Positions 32,042 to 39,691 of a DNA stretch of 40,973 bases are shown piece after piece (the stretch's first letter is position 1; each line of letters starts with the position of its first letter). The position numbers and the translations under genes were made by a program. The notes under the pieces are model-generated. The model was not told the origin of the DNA. It searched no databases and was given only the letters and a program-made list of their open reading frames with translations. Source of the stretch: Sphingomonadales bacterium (lineage in GTDB: Bacteria > Pseudomonadota > Alphaproteobacteria > Sphingomonadales > Sphingomonadaceae); contig JAGWVC010000027.1 of the NCBI GenBank assembly GCA_018971065.1, positions 1 to 40,973 on the forward strand, read 5' to 3'.

Positions 32042-32854
32042 ATGGCCGGAGCCAAGGGATCATCGAACAAGGCGAAGATCGCACGGCGCGTGGTCGAGGT
32101 GCTGGAGTACTTCGACGACAACCACCGCGAGGCGACGGTGATGGACATCGTCCGCCGTTACAACCGCCCGCAATCCAGCACGTCGGAACTGCTTTCCAGC
32201 CTGGTTGAGCTGGGCCTGCTCTACAAGGACCCTTATTCGCGTTCGTACAGCCTGGCGCCGCGCGCGGCCATGCTGGGCGTGGCCAGCCAGAGCGGCATGG
32301 TGCGCGACGGCGGGCTGGTGCGGCTGATCGACCGGCTGGTGGCCCAGACCGGCCTGGCCGTGGCGGTCTATGGCATGGTGGGGCTGAACACCCAGATCGT
32401 GTCGTGGCGCGCCTCCACGCGCGGCAATGCGATTTCGACGCGCGGCCTGTTCGGCGGGCTGCAGGACCCGCTCTATGGTTCGGCGGCCGGGTGGCTGCTG
32501 CTCTCGACGATCGCGCAGCCGCGTGCCGAGGGCGTTGTGCGGCGCCTGAACGCCGAAGCGCCGGACGACCGCAAGTTTTCGACCGCGATGCTGAACCAGC
32601 GCGTGCAGCAGTGCCGCGAGAGCGGTTATGCGCTGGGGCCGGCCGGGTTCGACACCAATGCCGAGACGCTGACCGTGCTGTTGCCCGAAAATGCCGCCGG
32701 GCATCGCCTGGCCGTGGGCTTCGTGTTCGGTCCGGAAGCGCGGGTGCAGCCCGAGGCGCTGCTGGAATGCCTGCGCGATGCCGTGAACAACTGCCTTGAG
32801 CCCGAGGCTGCGGAACCCGCCGCGGTGGAGCTGCTGCACCCCGCCGCCGCCTGA
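32042..32854 (+). CDS. IclR family transcriptional regulator
   Basis: A 270-residue regulator. The N-terminal winged helix lies at residues ~12-70 (VVEVLEYFDDNHREATVMDI, then RRYNRPQSSTSELLSSLVEL and GLLYKDPYSRSYSLAPRAA). The C-terminal ligand-binding GAF-like domain carries AAGWLLLSTIAQPRAEGVVR and RESGYALGPAGFDTNAETL. It is atypical in that the linker and ligand domain diverge from PcaR/PobR types. Such proteins often control aromatic or steroid catabolism in sphingomonads. The ATG has GGAGGAGAGAG upstream. It is divergent from the crotonase gene and a likely controller of the surrounding acyl-CoA genes. A strong terminator follows. Confidence 0.9.
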   Translation: MAGAKGSSNKAKIARRVVEVLEYFDDNHREATVMDIVRRYNRPQSSTSELLSSLVELGLLYKDPYSRSYSLAPRAAMLGVASQSGMVRDGGLVRLIDRLVAQTGLAVAVYGMVGLNTQIVSWRASTRGNAISTRGLFGGLQDPLYGSAAGWLLLSTIAQPRAEGVVRRLNAEAPDDRKFSTAMLNQRVQQCRESGYALGPAGFDTNAETLTVLLPENAAGHRLAVGFVFGPEARVQPEALLECLRDAVNNCLEPEAAEPAAVELLHPAAA

Positions 32855-32877
32855 TCGCAGCAACCCGAAACCATTGC

Positions 32878-32912
32878 AGCCCCCGCCCCGGTTCGCCGGC
32901 GCGGGGGCTTTT
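32878..32912 (+). terminator. Rho-independent terminator of the IclR gene
   Basis: AGCCCCCGC (32878-32886) pairs perfectly with GCGGGGGCT (32901-32909), with inner CCGG pairs in the loop, followed by TTTT. From here to 33088 there is a promoter-type AT-richer stretch (TTAGTCTACAAATATGG near 32996) and no gene. Confidence 0.87.
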
Positions 32913-33088
32913 CGCGTGTTCGGCTCGACGCACGGGGGTACCGGTTTGCTGCAACATCGCCGGCGGGGGCTTGCGGACGGGGGGCGGCTTCGCTATTAGT
33001 CTACAAATATGGTTGAGTTAATCGATCGTATGTGCCGGGACGTATGCCAAGTCGACCGCGCTTTCCCTGAAGCTGCCGGAGAACCGCA

Positions 33089-33715
33089 ATGGCCAACCCC
33101 ATTCCCCTGCCCCACGCCACCAAGCCACTGATCCTGCTGATTCCCGACCGTGACGACGGCGCCGACGACTGGATGGCGATCTGGGAGCGCGAGGATGCCG
33201 ACACCTCGCGAATCGACCTGGGCATGTGGGAAAACCCGCATCGCAACACCTGGGTAAACCGCATCAACCTGGCGATCGAGCGCGCCGGGCGGCCGGTGGT
33301 GCTGGTGGCGCGTGGGCTGGCCTGCGTGGCCGTGGCGTGGTGGGCCGAGTTCGAGCAACCCGCCTATGGCGATCCGGTGGCGTTCGCGCTGCTGGTCTCA
33401 CCGCCCGACGTTTCGCGCCCCGGCACCGATCCGCGCCTGGCCCGTTTCACCTCGTGCCCGCGCCAGCCGCTGCCGTTCCGATCGTTCCTGGTGGCCGGAT
33501 CGCGCCGCCCGGTGGACGAGCAGGCGGCATTGCGTTCGCTGGCGCACGACTGGGAAAGCGCGTTCATCGGCGATTCCAGCCTGGGCCACGCCGGGCTGGT
33601 GGACGATGCCCGCGACTGGCCGACCGGGCGCGGGCTGCTGGGGCACCTGCTGCGGCTGGTGCCGGTGACGCCGCCGCCATTTGCCGCTGCCCCGGCGCAA
33701 CACATCGGGAGCTGA
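33089..33715 (+). CDS. RBBP9/YdeN-like alpha/beta-hydrolase homologue lacking catalytic Ser and Asp (probable pseudoenzyme)
   Basis: A 208-residue protein clearly homologous to the next gene product (both have the WENPHRNTWVN / WDRPHRNTWVN segment and the AVAWWA helix). The nucleophile elbow AHSLGC of the partner is ARGLAC here: Gly76 replaces the Ser, Arg75 replaces the His and Ala78 replaces the Gly. The partner's Asp region SHDD is SRRP here (residues 138-141). Only the His counterpart (His167 in SSLGHAGL) remains. Reading frame and composition are intact, so it is not a decaying pseudogene. It probably serves a structural or regulatory role with the active neighbour, whose start is six bases downstream. 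Confidence 0.85.
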   Translation: MANPIPLPHATKPLILLIPDRDDGADDWMAIWEREDADTSRIDLGMWENPHRNTWVNRINLAIERAGRPVVLVARGLACVAVAWWAEFEQPAYGDPVAFALLVSPPDVSRPGTDPRLARFTSCPRQPLPFRSFLVAGSRRPVDEQAALRSLAHDWESAFIGDSSLGHAGLVDDARDWPTGRGLLGHLLRLVPVTPPPFAAAPAQHIGS

Positions 33716-33721
33716 GCCGCC

Positions 33722-34345
33722 ATGCCGCGTGAGGACATGCTGATCCTGACCGTGCCCGGGCTGCACAACAGCGGCCCGGGCCACTGGCAGACGATCTGGG
33801 AGCAGGCCCGCGACAACTGCCGCCGGGTGGAACTGGGCCTGTGGGACCGGCCGCACCGCAACACCTGGGTCAACGCGCTGAACCTGGCGATCCGCGCGGC
33901 GGACCGGCCGGTGGTGCTGGCGGCGCACTCGCTGGGCTGCATGGCGGTGGCGTGGTGGGCGCAACTGGAACGGCCGGCACCGGAAGGAAAGGTGAAAGGC
34001 GCGCTGCTGGTGGCGCCGCCCGCCGTGGACCACCGGCCGCACGATCCGCGCGTGGCCACGTTCGCGCCGACGCCGCGCATTGCCCTGCCGTTTCCGTCGA
34101 TCCTGGTGGGCAGCCACGACGATCCGTACATGGGCTTTCGCGCGGCGCGCGCGCTGGCCCGGCTATGGGGTTGCGGGTTCGCCGATGCCGGCAAGGTGGG
34201 GCATATCAATACCGATTCCGGGCTGGGCGACTGGGCGTTCGGGCAGTTCCTGCTGGACCGGCTGATCCCGCCGGCGGAACCGCGCCCCGCCTGCCGGCCG
34301 GGTTGGACCGCGAGCGGTACGGACGGAGCGTCCGTGGGGGCCTAG
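33722..34345 (+). CDS. RBBP9/YdeN-family serine hydrolase
   Basis: A 207-residue alpha/beta-hydrolase of the RBBP9/YdeN (DUF1234-like) group. Oxyanion-side VPGLHNSGPGHW (residues ~11-22), nucleophile Ser70 in LAAHSLGCMAV, Asp133 or Asp134 in VGSHDDPYMG, and His161 in GKVGHINTDSG form a complete triad. Substrates of the family are short esters or acyl compounds. The cellular role is unknown. It is the active partner of the preceding catalytically dead paralogue. Its stop shares CTAG with the stop of the convergent DUF35 gene. Confidence 0.92.
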   Translation: MPREDMLILTVPGLHNSGPGHWQTIWEQARDNCRRVELGLWDRPHRNTWVNALNLAIRAADRPVVLAAHSLGCMAVAWWAQLERPAPEGKVKGALLVAPPAVDHRPHDPRVATFAPTPRIALPFPSILVGSHDDPYMGFRAARALARLWGCGFADAGKVGHINTDSGLGDWAFGQFLLDRLIPPAEPRPACRPGWTASGTDGASVGA

Positions 34346-34758
34346 GCGCGCTCGAACACCGGTAACTGGTAGGGGCCGGCGGCATCCTCGGCAGGGCGGA
34401 AGGCGAGCAGGACCGGCAGGCCCGCCTGTGCTTCCTGCCAGCTGAAGCCCGACGGAATGGCAAGGAACAGCGGGCCTTCCGCCAGTTCGACAAGGATCGT
34501 GTCCCACGGCATCGGCAGCAGGCCGTAGTAGTAGTCCCGCTCGAACGTGGTCCAGCCGATGACGGTGCCCTGCCCCGACATGGCCTGCCATTCGAATTCG
34601 CCGTGGCCGCACGCTTCGCAAGTCTGGACCACCGGCCAGGGCATCGCCCCGCAGGACGTGCAGCGTTGCAGGCGAAGCTGGCCCTTGCCGCACCATTCCC
34701 AGAACGTGTCGTGATGAGGGCCGAGCGTGCGCGGCGGGGTCTTGAGCGGGCTGGTCAT
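34342..34758 (-). CDS. DUF35 OB-fold, zinc-ribbon acyl-CoA-associated protein
   Basis: A 138-residue protein. A rubredoxin-like zinc ribbon with Cys33-x2-Cys36 (RCTSCGA) and Cys47-x2-Cys50 (TCEACGHGEF) is followed by an OB-fold (GTVIGWTTFERDYYYGLLPM, then DTILVELAEGPLFLAIP). Such proteins bind thiolase-like partners and complete their acyl-CoA pocket, as in HMG-CoA synthase complexes and the Ltp2-ChsH2 steroid aldolase. The gene overlaps the thiolase-like stop by one base (TGATG), which is the typical genetic pairing. An in-frame GTG one codon upstream is an alternative start. Confidence 0.93.
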   Translation of the reverse strand: MTSPLKTPPRTLGPHHDTFWEWCGKGQLRLQRCTSCGAMPWPVVQTCEACGHGEFEWQAMSGQGTVIGWTTFERDYYYGLLPMPWDTILVELAEGPLFLAIPSGFSWQEAQAGLPVLLAFRPAEDAAGPYQLPVFERA

Positions 34759-35969
34759 CACGCGGCCTCGAAGATCAGCGGGTGGGACTGGTCGGTCTGG
34801 ACGACGGCGCTCATCGAGGCCTTGAGACCGGGGATCTGCAGCGGGGATTCGCCGCGTTGCTGACGGACCGCTTCGGCAACGAGCCCCCAGCCCTGCATGT
34901 AGCTGTTCGACAGGTTGCCGCCCGCCATGTTGGTGGGGGTGCGGCCGCCCAGAGTCATCTGGCCATCGGCGCAGAAATCGAGCGCGGTGCCGCGCGGGGT
35001 GAAGCCGAAACCTTCGAGCTGGTTGGCCAGATGGAAGCTGGACGCGTCGTAGCCTTCGTAGTGGCCGATGTCGGCATGCGACAGCCCCGCCATCGCCAGC
35101 GCCTGCGCCAGCGAAGCCTGCATCTGCACGCCCAGCCCTTCGCGCACCATTGCGTGAAGCTTGTTGGCCGTGACCTTGCTTTCGCCCCAGCCGGAGACGA
35201 GCACCGGGGTCTTGGCTGCGGACTTCGCCAGATCGGCGCGGCGGACGATCAGGCAGACGGCGCCATCGTTGACCAGGCAGATGTCGAACAGGCGCAACGG
35301 CCGGGTGATCCAGCGCGAGGCGAGGTAGGCGTCGCGGGTCATCGGGGTGCGCATCACCGAGTTGGGCTGGTGCGCGGCGTGGCTGCGCACCTGCATGGCA
35401 ACGGCGGCAAGGTCATCCGCGCCCTTGCCGTAGGCCGCCATGTAGTGGCTGTACATCAGCGCCCAATGCGCGGCCTGCGACGACCAGCCCCAGGGGTGGA
35501 AATAATAGTAGGAGCTGGGCATGCCTTCGCCGCCAGCGTCGGTCATCCCGCCGAACTGGCGACCGATGGCGCGCGAGGCGACGCAGAACAGCATCGCCAC
35601 GGTATCGGCCTTGCCCTGCGCGATCGCCTGGCAGACCACCGGCAGCGGCCCCGCCATGATGTTGCCGTTGCGGATGTTCCATTGCGGGTTCAGGCCCAGC
35701 GTCTGCGCCAGTTCGGCCGGTTCGGGGCCGCCGAAGGTGAATGAGCCGGCAAGACCGTCAATCTCTTCCGGCGAAAGGTTCGCGTCGGCCAGCGCGCGAT
35801 CGAACGCGGTCCTGCACAGTTGCTCGACCGTGGGCGCTTCGTAACCGGGCGCTTTGGCGCGGGCGGCGGCATAATCGGCGCCATAGTCGCTCTCACCCAG
35901 GCCGACGATGGCGGCCTTGCGCGAAAGCTCGGGCGACGACGGTGGCATCACCAGCCGGGCATAGGACAT
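34758..35969 (-). CDS. Thiolase-like SCP-x/Ltp2-type protein, candidate retro-aldolase
   Basis: A 403-residue thiolase-fold protein. It lacks the normal catalytic set. The stretch GHYEGYDASSFHLANQLEGF takes the place of the usual His-Asp-Cys region with Tyr-Asp-Ala, and NMAGGNLSNSYMQGWGLVAE replaces the GGxxxxGHPxG motif, so ordinary thiolysis is unlikely. This pattern is that of Ltp2-like proteins, where tyrosines act and the DUF35 partner completes the active site in cleaving the steroid side chain. The pairing with the following DUF35 gene strongly supports a heteromeric acyl-CoA aldolase or thiolase. Its start (GGGAGAG upstream) is 105 bases from the divergent ketosteroid dehydrogenase-like gene. 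Confidence 0.88.
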   Translation of the reverse strand: MSYARLVMPPSSPELSRKAAIVGLGESDYGADYAAARAKAPGYEAPTVEQLCRTAFDRALADANLSPEEIDGLAGSFTFGGPEPAELAQTLGLNPQWNIRNGNIMAGPLPVVCQAIAQGKADTVAMLFCVASRAIGRQFGGMTDAGGEGMPSSYYYFHPWGWSSQAAHWALMYSHYMAAYGKGADDLAAVAMQVRSHAAHQPNSVMRTPMTRDAYLASRWITRPLRLFDICLVNDGAVCLIVRRADLAKSAAKTPVLVSGWGESKVTANKLHAMVREGLGVQMQASLAQALAMAGLSHADIGHYEGYDASSFHLANQLEGFGFTPRGTALDFCADGQMTLGGRTPTNMAGGNLSNSYMQGWGLVAEAVRQQRGESPLQIPGLKASMSAVVQTDQSHPLIFEAA

Positions 35970-36074
35970 CGGCAACTCTCCCTTTCGGCGGCATGATGGA
36001 CCGGGGCCGCGCAACCAAGCAAGCGCTTTGTTATAGCCGTGCGGGTTGCTATGCCGGCGCGCGGGAGACATGCG

Positions 36075-37748
36075 ATGGCGGATTGGGACGAGACGTTCGA
36101 CTGGGTGATCGTCGGCAGCGGCGGCGGCGCGATGACCTCTGCCCTGCAGATGGCGAAGCTGGGCAAGCGCGTGGTGATGCTGGAGAAATCAGCGTGGCTG
36201 GGCGGCACCACGGCGAAATCGGGCGGGACGATGTGGGTGCCCAACAACCGCTACATGGACCCCGGCGAGGACAGCCTGGAGCAGGCGGTGACGTATCTGG
36301 ACGCGGTGGTGCCCGACGGGCCGGATTCGCCGGGGACTTCACCCGCGCGGCGGCGCGCCTATGCGGTGAACGCGCCGGCGATGCTGGACTTCCTGCATGG
36401 CGAAGGCATCGCGATGGAGCGCGGATCGCGGTTCTGGCCCGATTACTATGACGAGCTGCCGGGCGGCATGAAGACCAGCCGGACCGTGCAGGCGCTGCCG
36501 TTCGACAAGAAGCAACTGGGCGCATGGGAGCCGAAGCTGCGGCAGGGTTTCCTGGAAATGCCGGTGCGGCTGGACGATGCCGTGAAAGTGCCGTTCGCGA
36601 AGTTCTCGTGGAAACTGAAGGCGATGATCGTGCGGATCGGCCTGCGCATCGTCTGGGGCAAGCTGACCGGCAAGCACTGGGTGACGGCGGGCGCGGCGCT
36701 GCAGGGGCGGATGCTGCAGGCGCTGCTGAACACCGACGCGGACTTGCGCACCGAATGCCCGGTGACCGAGCTGGTGATCGAGGGTGGGCGCGCCACCGGC
36801 GTGGTGGCGATGCGCGATGGCAAGCCGTTGCGCATTGCGGCGCGGCTGGGGGTGCTGGTGAACGCCGGCGGGTTCGGCAAAAATCAGGCGATGCGTGACC
36901 GTTATCAGTCGGGCGCGCGGGCCGAATGGTCGAACGAGATCGAGAGCAACACCGGCGACATGCACCGCGAGCTGGAGCGCATCGGCGGCGTGCTGGCGCA
37001 GATGGACGAGATGGTGGGGTTCCAGTCCAGCCGCGCGCCGGGGTGGGAGAGCGACTATGTGATGCCGGGGATGCAGTCGGTGACGGCGCGACCGCACGCG
37101 ATCCTGGTGGACCGGACCGGCCAGCGCTACCTGAATGAGGGCGGCTCCTACGAGCTGTATGTCGAGACGATGCGCAAGCGCGACGCGACCGTGCCGGCGG
37201 TGCCGAGCTGGGCGATCATGGATGCGCAATTCATGGCGCGCTATCCGCTGGCGGGCAAGGGCGGCGGGCGGCCGATCCCCGCAAAATGGCGCGAGGCGGG
37301 CTATATCCACGAGGGCGCGACGGTGGGCGAACTGGCGGGCAGGCTGGGGATCGAGCCGGCCGCGCTGGAGGCGACGGTGGCGCGGTGGAACGGGTTCGTT
37401 GACAAGGGCCGCGACGAGGACTTCCATCGCGGCGAGCGCGCCTATGACAACTGGTTGGGCGATCCGTTCTTCACCGGGGGGCCGAACCGCTGCATGGGGC
37501 GGATCAGCCAGGCGCCGTTCTATGCGGTGGAGGTGATCCCGGCCGACGTGGGCACCTATGGCGGGGTGGTGACCGATGCCGATGCGCGGGTGCTGGATGC
37601 GGGCGGCGTGCCGATCGGCGGGCTCTATGCCTGCGGGATCACCACGGCATCGCCGATGGGGCGGGTCTATCCGGGCGCGGGGGCCAGCGTCGGGCCGTCG
37701 ATGACGTTCGGATGGATTGCCGCGCGCCATGCGGCGGGGGTGAGTTAG
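36075..37748 (+). CDS. 3-Ketosteroid delta1-dehydrogenase-like FAD oxidoreductase
   Basis: A 557-residue flavoprotein of the fumarate reductase/KstD group. The FAD-binding Rossmann motif is VIVGSGGGAMTSALQMAKLG (residues 11-30), then LEKSAWLGGTTAKSGGTMWV. The KstD catalytic residues can be matched: Tyr in PDYYD (residue 124 or 125), Tyr359 in LNEGGSYELY, and Tyr532 with Gly536 in RVYPGAGASVG. KstD introduces the C1-C2 double bond in 3-ketosteroid ring A. A related 3-oxo-compound remains possible. FAD-binding C-terminal ASVGPSMTFGWIAARHA is intact. The ATG at 36075 has GGGAGA upstream. It overlaps the convergent ArsR stop by four bases. Confidence 0.88.
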   Translation: MADWDETFDWVIVGSGGGAMTSALQMAKLGKRVVMLEKSAWLGGTTAKSGGTMWVPNNRYMDPGEDSLEQAVTYLDAVVPDGPDSPGTSPARRRAYAVNAPAMLDFLHGEGIAMERGSRFWPDYYDELPGGMKTSRTVQALPFDKKQLGAWEPKLRQGFLEMPVRLDDAVKVPFAKFSWKLKAMIVRIGLRIVWGKLTGKHWVTAGAALQGRMLQALLNTDADLRTECPVTELVIEGGRATGVVAMRDGKPLRIAARLGVLVNAGGFGKNQAMRDRYQSGARAEWSNEIESNTGDMHRELERIGGVLAQMDEMVGFQSSRAPGWESDYVMPGMQSVTARPHAILVDRTGQRYLNEGGSYELYVETMRKRDATVPAVPSWAIMDAQFMARYPLAGKGGGRPIPAKWREAGYIHEGATVGELAGRLGIEPAALEATVARWNGFVDKGRDEDFHRGERAYDNWLGDPFFTGGPNRCMGRISQAPFYAVEVIPADVGTYGGVVTDADARVLDAGGVPIGGLYACGITTASPMGRVYPGAGASVGPSMTFGWIAARHAAGVS

Positions 37749-38062
37749 CCGTTCGGCTGCTGAACCTCGCAGATTACGCAAAGCGCGCGGATGATGTCGC
37801 GCACGATAGGGTCTTTCAGGCTGTACCAGCGGGTCTGCGCCTCACCCCGGGTGGCGACGATGCCGTCCTCGCGCAGCATGGCGAGATGTTGCGACACCGC
37901 GCTTTGCGACAGGCCGGTGAGTGTGACCAGCTCGGTCACCGAAACCTCGCCCTCGTCCATGCGGCACAGCATCAGCAGCCGTTCGGGATGGCTCAGCACT
38001 TTCAGGCGCGTGGCCATCAACGCGGCGTTGGTCTTGAGTTCAGTGAGGTCCGTGGGTTTCAT
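37745..38062 (-). CDS. ArsR family regulator with sensor-like cysteines (BigR/SqrR-like)
   Basis: A 105-residue winged-helix repressor. MATRLKVLSHPERLLMLCRM leads into the HTH TELVTLTGLSQSAVSQHLAM with the wing REDGIVATRGEAQTRWYSL. Cys33 (MLCRMDEGE) and Cys95/Cys98 (ALCVICEV) occupy the places of the dithiol pair that senses sulfane sulfur in BigR and SqrR. The metal-binding motif of classical ArsR (ELCVCDL in alpha3) is absent. It probably regulates the luciferase-like gene downstream in reading order or itself. The actual inducer is unproven. Confidence 0.9.
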   Translation of the reverse strand: MKPTDLTELKTNAALMATRLKVLSHPERLLMLCRMDEGEVSVTELVTLTGLSQSAVSQHLAMLREDGIVATRGEAQTRWYSLKDPIVRDIIRALCVICEVQQPNG

Positions 38063-38122
38063 CGCAGAAATGCAGATAGGCCAATTGCGCCGTCCCGCAA
38101 GGGCGGGCGAGCCGGAACGACG

Positions 38123-39004
38123 TTACAGAGGCTGCGGCGTGATGGCCTGAAGCCGATCGACGACGGGGGCGTAGAGCGATTCGAGGCGGGCGGCGGGATC
38201 GCTGCCCATCGCCCCGGCCATGACCGTCCCCACGCCGACGGCGGCATAGGCTTCGGCGGCACGCAGCACGTCATCGGGCGTCCAGTCCTCGCGCGCCTGA
38301 AGCAGCGCGGTCACCTCGATCGCGCGGATGTCGCGCTGTTCGGCGTCGCAATGGCGGCGCAGCACATCGAGCTTGTGCGCGACATCGTCCGGGCCGCCGA
38401 AGAAGTTGCAGGCGTCGGCGTGGCGGGCAACCAGCCGCAGCGTCTTGCGCTCACCCCCGCCGCCGATCATGATGCGCGGGCGGGGTGACGATACCGGCGG
38501 CGGCACGCACAGCGTTTCGGCAAGCTGGTAGTGCTTGCCGCTGTAGGGTCCGTTGTCGTCGCTCCACATCTGCTTGCAGATCAGCAGCGCTTCCTCCAGC
38601 CGCTCGAACCGTTCGGCCACCGGCGGGAACGGCACGCCCAGCCCGTTATGCTCGCGCTCGTACCAGGCGGCGCCAAGGCCCAGTTCGGCGCGGCCGCCCG
38701 ACAGCACGTCAAGCGTGGTGACGATCTTCGCCAGCAGGCCGGGGTGGCGATAGGTGACGCCCGAGACAAGCAGGCGCAGGCGAAGGCGTTCGGTAACGCC
38801 GGCGACGAAGCCGAGCGCGGTGTAGCCTTCCAGCATCGGATCGGTGGCCGGGGCCATCATGTCCATCTGGAAATAGTGGTCCATGAATGACAGCGCGCGG
38901 ATGCCGATGGCTTCCGCCGTGCGGGCAAGCCGGGTGACGCCGGGGCCGATGGCAGCGGGGGCGCCGGCCCAGTCGAAGCGGGTGACGTGAAGATCGAGAT
39001 GCAT
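38123..39004 (-). CDS. Luciferase-like (LLM class) flavin-dependent oxidoreductase
   Basis: A 293-residue TIM-barrel enzyme of the bacterial luciferase-like family using FMNH2 or F420. The N-terminal LTRLARTAEAIGIRALSFMD-type helix is followed by SFMDHYFQMD, the strand LRLRLLVSGVTYRHPGLLAK, GRAELGLGAAWYEREHNGLG and PRPRIMIGGGGERKTLRLVA, all classic for the F420-dependent-like subgroup. The size is typical. It could be an alkane-, ketone- or heterocycle-type monooxygenase or a dehydrogenase. The reaction cannot be told from sequence. It lies upstream of the arsR gene on the same strand, with 60 bases between, so may share regulation. Confidence 0.92.
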   Translation of the reverse strand: MHLDLHVTRFDWAGAPAAIGPGVTRLARTAEAIGIRALSFMDHYFQMDMMAPATDPMLEGYTALGFVAGVTERLRLRLLVSGVTYRHPGLLAKIVTTLDVLSGGRAELGLGAAWYEREHNGLGVPFPPVAERFERLEEALLICKQMWSDDNGPYSGKHYQLAETLCVPPPVSSPRPRIMIGGGGERKTLRLVARHADACNFFGGPDDVAHKLDVLRRHCDAEQRDIRAIEVTALLQAREDWTPDDVLRAAEAYAAVGVGTVMAGAMGSDPAARLESLYAPVVDRLQAITPQPL

Positions 39005-39064
39005 GGGCCTGGCTCTCCCCGGGCGATTCCGTGGTTCGCGGTCACGATAGCATGACCTGGCGGT

Positions 39065-39565
39065 TCAGCCGAACAGCCATGCGGCCATCAGGCGGCCGGG
39101 CAGGAACGTGAACAGCCCGGCGATGGTGATGCCGGTGAAGGCGCCGATCATGTTGCTGCGGTGCGCGACGATATTGCCCTTTCTGGCCGCGAGCACGCCG
39201 CGCACGACCGAGACGATGGTTATGACCGAAAGGATATGGATCACGCTGAGGTGGCCGGTGATCTGGTGGATGCCGAAGCTGGTGACGGCGGTGACGAGGA
39301 TCAGCACCGCCCAGACGCGGCCGAGCAGGCGGTGGGTGGCATCGCCCTTGGTGGTGGCGAACAGCCAGACGCCGAGCGGCAGGGCGGGGGCAACGGTGAT
39401 GACGTGAAGCATCACGATCGCATCGTAGCCCGACGGCAGGAACGGTGCGGCGCTGGCGGCACGGCGGATGGCGGCGGCAAGCATGGCCACACTGAGCAGC
39501 GCGGCGCAAACGGTGGCAAAGCGTTGCTGGGCCACGCGGACGGGTGAAAATGCGGCGGTATTCAT
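39065..39565 (-). CDS. DUF2306-like four-helix membrane protein
   Basis: A 166-residue integral membrane protein with about four hydrophobic helices (residues ~17-35, ~50-70, ~85-105 and ~140-160). His residues in the helices (AIVMLHVITVAPALPLGVWL, GIHQITGHLSVIH, AHRSNMIGAF) are typical of DUF2306 proteins, whose function is not established. The ATG at 39565 has AAGGAGATAACCC upstream, an excellent ribosome binding site. It is divergent from the LytTR gene with about 125 bases between start codons. Confidence 0.85.
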   Translation of the reverse strand: MNTAAFSPVRVAQQRFATVCAALLSVAMLAAAIRRAASAAPFLPSGYDAIVMLHVITVAPALPLGVWLFATTKGDATHRLLGRVWAVLILVTAVTSFGIHQITGHLSVIHILSVITIVSVVRGVLAARKGNIVAHRSNMIGAFTGITIAGLFTFLPGRLMAAWLFG

Positions 39566-39691
39566 CGGGTTATCTCCTTCGCCGCCGGGATGGCAAAGGC
39601 CGGTCGGCGGGCAAGCGCGGCGGCACGAATGGGGCGTGGCAATTCGCGAAGGCGTGCTAGGAACGGGCGCGGTACCGTTGGCGAAGCATGA

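Noticed and set aside
33089..33715. Treating the Ser-less hydrolase as a pseudogene
   Set aside because: The frame is intact, composition is like its neighbours, and non-catalytic conserved segments are kept.
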